A stretch of DNA of 64,000 nt from Streptomyces achromogenes. Lineage in GTDB: Bacteria; Actinomycetota; Actinomycetes; Streptomycetales; Streptomycetaceae. The notes under the pieces are model-generated. The model ran no database searches and had not been told where the DNA came from. It was given only the letters and a program-made list of their open reading frames with translations. The stretch's first letter is position 1. The number at the start of each line of letters is the position of its first letter. The stretch spans positions 7,998,001 through 8,062,000 of the forward strand of contig NZ_JAUSYH010000001.1 in assembly GCF_030816715.1 (NCBI RefSeq), written 5' to 3'. Positions 40,101-49,100 of the stretch are shown here, piece by piece. The position numbers and the translations under genes are program-made.

Positions 40101-43100
40101 CACCACTCTCGGCGACCCCATCGAGGCTCAGGCCCTCCTGGCCACCTACGGTCAGGACCGTCCGGCCGGAGAGCCTCTCCTGCTGGGATCGGTGAAGTCC
40201 AACATCGGCCACACCCAGGCCGCCGCCGGCGTTGTCGGCGTCATCAAGATGGTCATGGCGATGCGGCACGACACGCTGCCGCGCACCCTCCACATCGACG
40301 CACCCTCACCCCACGTCGACTGGAGCACAGGCGGACTCCAGCTCCTGACCGAAGCCCAGCCCTGGCCGCGCACCGGCACTCCCCGCCGCGCCGGCGTCTC
40401 CTCCTTCGGCGCCAGTGGTACGAACGCGCATCTGATCCTGGAGGAGGCGCCCGCCGAGCCCGTTCCCGTGGCCGTCGCCGAACCGTCCGGCGTGGCGCTG
40501 CCGATGTTGCTGTCGGGGCGTGGCGAGGGCGCGCTGCGAGCCCAGGCGGGACGGGTGGCGGACTTCCTGGACCGCCACCCGGACCTGCCCACCGACGCGG
40601 TGGCACGCATGCTCGCCGGCTCGCGAACCGTGTTCGAACACCGCGCGGCGGTCACCGGAGACGACCGCACCCGACTGCTGACACGCCTGCGCACGCTGGC
40701 CGACACGGACCAGGACACCGATACCGGTGTGGTGCGCGGCACCGGTGGCCGACTGGGTGCTCCGGCGTTCGTGTTCCCCGGTCAGGGCGCCCAGTGGACC
40801 ACCATGGCCGTGAGACTCCTCGACCACGGCGGTGCTTTCGCGCAACGTCTGCAGGAATGTCGCGAGGCGCTGCGGCCGTTCGTCGACTGGGACCTGTTCG
40901 CGGTGCTGCGTGACGAGCCGGACCAGCCCGACTTCCACCGCGTGGATGTCGTGCAGCCCGCCCTCTGGGCCGTCAAGGTCTCCCTCGCCGCACAATGGCA
41001 GGCCGCGGGCATCCGGCCCGCCGCGGTGATCGGTCACTCACAGGGTGAGATCGCCGCCGCCACCGTGTCGGGCGCACTCACCCTTGCCGACGGCGCACGC
41101 ATCGTGGCCCTGCGCTCGCAGCTCATCTCGCAGATCGCCGGCCTCGGCGGAATGATCTCCCTGGCGGTGCCGCGCGAGCGGGCCGAGACCATCGCCGCCG
41201 ACCTCGGACTGGACATCGGAGCGGTCAACAGCCCCGCCAACACCGTCCTGTCCGGCCCCCTCCACGCACTCGAGCGACTCACCGCATGGTGCGACGAGCA
41301 CGACGTACGCCACCGACGCGTCGCCATCGACTACGCCTCGCATTCCGTGCACGCCGAAGCCATCAAGGACCAGATCCTCGAAGCGCTCGCACCGGTCACG
41401 CCGCGCAGCGGTGACCTGCCCTTCTACTCCTCGCTCGCCGGCGGCCCCGTCGACGGCACCCGACTCGACGCCGACTACTGGTACCGCAACCTGCGCCACA
41501 CCGTCGACTACCAGGCCGCCATCCGCGCACTGGCCCACACCGGCGTCACCGCCTTCATCGAGGTCAGCCCCCACCCCGTCCTCACCCTCCCGACCCAGGA
41601 AACACTCGAGACACTCGACGACCTCACCGGACAACCCGCCGTCCTCGCCACACTCCACCGCGACCACGGCGACACCCACGACTGGACACACTCCCTCAGC
41701 ACCGCCTGGACACAAGGCGTCACCCTCCACCCGACCCCCACACCCGTCCACCCCGACCTCCCCACCTACCCCTTCCAGGGCACCCGCCACTGGCTCAACA
41801 CACCGACAGGCGGCGACCCGCAGTCGTTCGGTCTGCGCCCCGTCGCGCACCCGCTGCTGGGCGCCGCGATCCACCGCGCGGACGAGGAGGGCGTGGTGTT
41901 CACCGGGCGGGTCTCCACGGCCACGCATCCATGGCTGGCCGACCACGTGGTGCGCGGGTCCGTCCTGTTTCCCGCAACGGCTTTCGTCGAGGCCGCGATC
42001 CGGGCGGGTGACGAGGTGGGCACCACCTGTCTGGAAGAACTGGTCCTCGAGGCCCCGCTCGTGGTCGCGGCACAGCAGACCGTCAGCCTGCAGGTGACCG
42101 TCGGGGCACCGGACGCGTCCGGACGCCGTGCCGTGAGCGTCCACTCCGCGCCGCAGAGCGGCGCCGAATCGACGGCCGACCCACTGTGGTCCCGGCATGC
42201 CCACGGCTTCCTGGTCCCCGCCCCGCCGGATGACACCGCCGCCGCCGAAGCGCTCGCGACCTGGCCGCCGCAGGGCGCGCGAGCGATGCCCGTCGAGGAC
42301 GCCTACGAACGGATGGCCCAGGCCGGATACGGCTACGGCCCCGCGTTTCGAGGCCTGCGGGCCGTGTGGCACAGGGACGCGGAAGTCTTCGCCGAGATCG
42401 CCCTGCCCGAAGGGGAGACGACCGACGGCTGGAGTCTGCACCCGGCGTTGCTGGACGCCGCCCTGCACCCGGACGTCCTGGGCGAGGTGGACAAGGACGC
42501 GTCCCGGCCGCTCAACCTGCCGTTCTCCTGGCACGGTGTACGACTGCACGCGGCCGGCGCCACCACGCTGCGAGTCCGGCTGACCCGGCCGGAGCCGGAG
42601 GGCGTCGCGCTGCTCGCCGTGGACCCGGCAGGAGCCCCTGTCGTCTCCGTGGGCACCTTGTCGACGCGGCCCATGGGGGAAGCGGCTGCCGCGGAGGCCG
42701 ACACCGTCCGGCAGATGCTGCTGCACACGCAGTGGCAGCCTGTGACAAGCCCGCCCGAGCTGCAGCCCGCCGGCCGATGGCTTGCGGTGGGACCCGACGC
42801 CGCGCACATCGCCTCGGCCCTCACCGACGCGGGTTTCGACGCGCACGGGGCGCCTGACCTGACGGCGGACGCCACGGGGACCGCGCCCGACACCTTGCTC
42901 GTGCTCTGCGACCGTCCCGGGCCGGAAGCCGCCGACATCACGGCCGACACCGCGGCCGCGGTCCATGCGCGCGTGCAGGCCGCCCTCGCGCAGGTGCAGC
43001 ACTGGTTGCGCGACGAACGGTACGAGGCCACCCGTCTTGTTCTCGCGACCCGTGGCGCCGTGGCGGCCGCGCCCGCGTCCGGCGTCGCCGACCTGGCCGG

Positions 43101-46100
43101 GGCCTCCGTGTGGGGTCTCGCCCGGACGGTGCAGGCCGAACACCCCGGGCGGCTCGTCCTGATCGACCTGGACCCCGAGGCGGACTCCTTCGCCGCGGAC
43201 GTGGCCGGGCTGCGCGCCGCGGTCGCGTCCGGTGAGCCCCAGACCGCCGTTCGCGCAGGCCTGGTTCTGGTCCCCCGTCTGACGCGCGCCGCCGACCTGG
43301 CGTCCGAGGAACCGCGGACGCTCGATCCCGAGGGCGTCACCCTCGTCACCGGCGGAACCACCGGCCTGGGCCGGCTCGTCGCCCGGCACATGGTCGCCGC
43401 ACACGGCGCCCGCCACCTGCTGCTGCTGAGCAGAAGTGGACGCACAGCCGACGGCACCGCCGACCTGATCGACGAACTCACCGCCCTGGGCGCGTCCGTG
43501 ACGGTCGAAGCGTGCGACGTGGCCGACCGGGAGTCCCTGGCGACGGTGCTCGCCGGCCTCGACCGGCCCGTGACCGCCGTGGTGCACAGCGCCGGCGTCC
43601 TCGACGACGGGACGGTGTCCGGCCTTTCCCCGGAGCAGGTCGCCGCGGTGTTGCGGCCCAAGGTGGACGCGGCACTGCACCTGCACGACCTCACGCGCGA
43701 CGCCGACCTGAAGCACTTCATCCTGTTCTCGTCGGTCGCCGGCGTCCTGGGCGGTCCGGGACAAGCCAACTACGCCGCGGCCAACGCCTTCCTCGACGCC
43801 CTCGCCGAGCACCGGCGCTCGCTCGGACTGCCCGCCACCGCGGTGGCATGGGGCCTCTGGGCGGCCGGCGGTCTGACGGCGCATCTGGGTGCCACCGACC
43901 GCGTCCGCATCGCCCGCAACGGCGTCCGGTCGCTCGACGCCGAGCAGGGACTGGCACTGCTCGACGCCGCCGTCGCCCGGCGAGGTGCCGCCTTCGTGGC
44001 CGCCCTCTTCGACCACGCCGCTCTGCGACGGCGTTCCGGCGGGGTGCCCACGCTGCTGAGCGGTCTCGTCCGCGCCGTCACGCGGCGTACCGCCGCCGTC
44101 GAATCCGGTGACGCGCAGGACACCGGCGCCTGGCTCGCCGGACTCTCGGCGAAGGAGGCCGAACGCGCCCTGCTCGACGCGGTGCGCCGGCACGCCGCAG
44201 CGGTCCTCGGACACGAGTCGCCGCAGGCCGTACGCGCCGACAGCGCGTTCAAGGACATCGGCTTCGACTCGCTCTCCGCCGTCGAACTGCGCAACCGCCT
44301 CAACACCGCCACCGGCCTCCGGCTGGCCCCGACCGTGGTCTTCGACCATCCGACCCCGCAGGCCCTGGCGGAGCACCTGGCCGAGAGCCGCGACGGAGCC
44401 ACGGCCGCGGCGCCCCTCCCGGCGCTCCGGGCGAGCGCCACGACGGACGCGGACCCCATCGCCATCGTCGCGATGGGGTGCCGCCTGCCCGGCGGGGTCG
44501 CGGGCCCGGAGGACCTGTGGGAGCTGCTGCGCTCCGGAACCGACGCGATCGGCGACTTCCCCACCGACCGCGGCTGGGACCTGGACGCCCTGTACGACCC
44601 CGACCCGGATAAACCGGGCACCTCCTCTTCCCGCAGCGGTGGCTTCCTGAAGGAGGCCGGGCGGTTCGACGAGGCGTTCTTCGGGATATCGCCGCGTGAG
44701 GCGCTGGCGATGGATCCGCAGCAGCGGTTGCTGCTGGAGACGGCCTGGGAGACCTTCGAACGCGCGGGCGTCGACCCGACGTCCCTCGGCAACAGCACGG
44801 CCGGCGTGTTCGTCGGCGCGATCGCCCAGGAGTACGGCTCGACCTTGCTGCACGAAGCCCCTGACGGCCTGGACGGCATGCTGCTCACGGGCAACGCCAC
44901 CAGTGTGATCTCCGGTCGGCTTTCGTATCTGCTGGGTCTGCTGGGGCCGGCGATCACGGTGGACACGGCGTGCTCGTCGTCGCTGGTGGCGATCCATCTG
45001 GCGGCGCAGTCGCTGCGGCAGGGCGAGTGCACCCTGGCCCTCGCGGGCGGCGCCACCGTCTTGTCGACCCCCGGCACGTTCACCGCCTTCAGCCGGCAGC
45101 GCGCCATGTCCCCCGACGGGCGGTGCCGGGCGTTCGCGGCCGGCGCGAACGGCACGGGCTTCGCCGAGGGAGTCGGCCTGGTCCTGCTGGAACGACTCTC
45201 GGACGCCCGCAGACTCGGGCATCCGGTCCTGGCCGTGGTGCGAGGCTCTGCGGTGAACCAGGACGGCGCCTCCAACGGGCTCACCGCCCCCAACGGTCCC
45301 GCGCAGCAGCGGCTGATCCGCACCGCCCTGGCGCAGGCCGCCCTCGCCCCCGCCGAGATCAGCGCCGTCGAGGCCCACAGCACCGGCAGCACCCTCGGCG
45401 ACCCCATCGAGGCTCAGGCCCTCCTGGCCACCTACGGTCAGGACCGTCCGGCCGGAGAGCCTCTCCTGCTGGGATCGGTGAAGTCCAACATCGGCCACAC
45501 CCAGGCCGCCGCCGGCGTCGCCGGCGTCATCAAGATGGTCATGGCGATGCGGCACGACACGCTGCCGCGCACCCTCCACATCGACGCACCCTCACCCCAC
45601 GTCGACTGGAGCACAGGCCAGGCCCGACTGCTGACGGAGAATCAGCCCTGGCCGCGCACCGGCACCCCGCGTCGCGCCGGCGTCTCCGCGTTCGGGATCA
45701 GTGGTACGAACGCGCATCTGATCCTGGAGGAGGCGCCCGCCGAGCCCGTTCCCGTGGCCGTCGCCGAACCGTCCGGCGTGGCGCTGCCGATGTTGCTGTC
45801 GGGGCGTGGCGAGGGCGCGCTGCGAGCCCAGGCGGGACGGCTGGCGGACTTCCTGGACCGCCACCCGGACCTGCCCACCGACGCGGTGGCACGCATGCTC
45901 GCCGGCTCGCGAACCGTGTTCGAACACCGCGCGGCGGTCACCGGAGACGACCGCACCCGACTGCTGACACGCCTGCGCACGCTGGCCGACACGGACCAGG
46001 ACACCGATACCGGTGTGGTGCGCGGCACCGGTGGCCGACTGGGTGCTCCGGCGTTCGTGTTCCCCGGTCAGGGCGCCCAGTGGACCACCATGGCCGTGAG

Positions 46101-49100
46101 ACTCCTCGACCACGGCGGTGCTTTCGCGCAACGTCTGCAGGAATGTCGCGAGGCGCTGCGGCCGTTCGTCGACTGGGACCTGTTCGCGGTGCTGCGTGAC
46201 GAGCCGGACCAGCCCGACTTCCACCGCGTGGATGTCGTGCAGCCCGCCCTCTGGGCCGTCAAGGTCTCCCTCGCCGCACAATGGCAGGCCGCGGGCATCC
46301 GGCCCGCCGCGGTGATCGGTCACTCACAGGGCGAGATCGCCGCCGCCACCGTGTCCGGCGCACTCACCCTTGCCGACGGCGCACGCATCGTGGCCCTGCG
46401 CTCGCAGCTCATCTCGCAGATCGCCGGCCTCGGCGGAATGATCTCCCTGGCGGTGCCGCGCGAGCGGGCCGAGACCATCGCCGCCGACCTCGGACTGGAC
46501 ATCGGAGCGGTCAACAGCCCCGCCAACACTGTCCTGTCCGGCACCGCGGAAGCACTCGACGAACTCAGCGCCCGGTGCGACAAGCACGACGTATTTCACC
46601 AACGCATCCCCATCGACCACGCCGCCCACTCCGTGCACGCCGAAGCCATCAAGGACCAGATCCTCGAAGCGCTCGCACCGATCACGCCGCGCAGCGGTGA
46701 CCTGCCCTTCTACTCCTCGCTCGCCGGCGGCCCCGTCGACGGCACCCGACTCGACGCCGACTACTGGTACCGCAACCTGCGCCACACCGTCGACTACCAG
46801 GCCGCCATCCGCGCACTGGCCCACACCGGCGTCACCGCCTTCATCGAGGTCAGCCCCCACCCCGTCCTCACCCTCCCGACCCAGGAAACACTCGAGACAC
46901 TCGACGACCTCACCGGACAACCCGCCGTCCTCGCCACACTCCACCGCGACCACGGCGACACCCACGACTGGACACACTCCCTCAGCACCGCCTGGACACA
47001 AGGCGTCACCCTCCACCCGACCCCCACACCCGTCCACCCCGACCTCCCCACCTACCCCTTCCAGGGCACCCGCCACTGGCTCAACGCACCGACAGGCACT
47101 TCGCGCGGTGCGTCCGGCCTGGGCGCGGTTCCCACCTCGCATCCCTTGCTGGGTGCGGCCGTGGAACTGCCCGGCACCGAGACCGTGGTGTTCACCGGCC
47201 GGCTTTCGGCGGGCAGGCCCGCGTGGTCGGCGGAAGAGCACACCGAGGGCGGGGAGCGAGAACTGGACTGGCTCGCTGCGGAGTTGGCCCTCGCGGCCGG
47301 CGGGCAGCTGGGCAGGAGCCGGCTGCGCGCCCTGACCGCGCGGGCGCCGTTCGTGATGCCGGGGTCCGGCGCCGTTCAGGTCCGCGTCACGGTCGGCGAG
47401 GGTGGGGAGCCCGGCGTACGCACGGTCGCCGTCCACTCCCGGCGCGGCGACGACGTCCTGGGGTTGCCCTGGACCTGCCACGCGACGGGGGAACTGGTCG
47501 CAGCGGCGGCCGAGCCGGACTGGGATCTCGAGGCCTGGCCGCCCGCGGACGCCCTCCCGGTGCCCGAACCCGAGCTGCGCCTGGACCACCCCACCCTGCA
47601 CGCCGCCGTGCGGGGCGTGTGGCGACGGGACGGCGAGGTGTTCGCGGAGATCCTCGTACCGGACGCGCTGCGTGAGGAGGCGCGGCGGTTCGGACTCCAC
47701 CCGGCGCTGGCACAGGCTCTGCTCAGCCTGGCGGGCATGAAGGGCGTCGCGCCCGAGGCCGACGCGTCCTGGCGGGTACAGGCCTGGGGGGAGGTCTCGC
47801 TGCACGCCTCCGGCGCGTCCGTCCTGCGCGCCCGACTCTCCCCGGGGCCGGACGGCTCGGTGTCGCTGGCCGCTGCCGACGCCACGGGATCCCCTGTCCT
47901 CTCGATCCCGGCCCTGCGGATCGCACCCGTCGTGCGCCAGGAGCTCAGGGCCTCGGACGTGGCGCAGCAGGACAGTCTGTTCGGCATCGAGTGGACCGCC
48001 GTGGACACGCGGGCGAACACCGCCGACGCCGACGGCACATGGGCCATCGTGGGCGAGGATCCCGCGCGCATGCGGTCCTCGCTGATGACCGCGGGACGCT
48101 ACACGGAGACGTACCCGGACCTGACGGCGCTGGCAGCCGCCGTGGAGGGTGGCCGACCCGTCCCCGACATCGTCGTGGTCCCCTTCCTGGCGCAGTACGG
48201 CGAGCCGGCCGGGCAGGAACTGGTGGACGCCGTCCACGCCACGACGGTCCGTGCCCTGGAGACAGCCCGTGCCTGGGTGAGCACACCGGCCTTCGACCGC
48301 TCCCGGCTGGTGTTCCTCACCAGTGGCGCGGTCCCCGCGGTGGCCGGGCCCGACGACACGTCACCGCTCGACCTCGCGGGAGCCGGCGTCTGGGGTCTGA
48401 TCCGCGGCGCGCAGACGGAACACCCGGACCGCTTCGTGCTCGTGGACACCGACCTCGCCAAGCCCACCTGGCGCGCCCTGGATCGCGTGGCGTCCTCCAC
48501 GGAACCGCAGTGGGCGCTGCGCGGGCGGACGACGCGGGTCCCGCGGCTGGCCCGCCTCGTACCGGGCAGCGCTCTGCCGAGACTGGACGTCGGCCTGGAC
48601 GGAACGGTGCTGGTCACCGGCGGGACGGGCAGGCTGGGCTCGGCCATGGCCCGCCACCTGGTGACCGAGCACGGTGTGCGTGACCTGCTGCTGACGAGCC
48701 GTCGGGGTCCGGACGCGCCGGAGGCGGCGGTCCTGGAAGCCGAACTGACGGAGCTGGGAGCCCGGGTCCAGGTGGCCGCCTGCGACGTGGCGGACCACGA
48801 AGCCCTGGCCGCCCTGCTCACGGACCGGCGGATCGGGGCCGTGGTGCACACGGCCGGCACGGCGGACGACGGAAGTCTCCCGGCTCTGACCGCGGAGCGC
48901 CTGAGCAAGGTGCTGCGCCCCAAGGTGGACGCGGTCGTGAACCTGTACGAACTGGTCCGTGAGGCAGGCGTACGGCAGTTCGTGCTGTTCTCCTCGGTCG
49001 CCGGCATCCTGGGCGGCCCGGGACAAGCCGACTACGCCGCGGCGAACACCTTCCTGGACGCGTTCGCCCACCACATGCGGTCCCGGGGCGTCGCCGCCAC

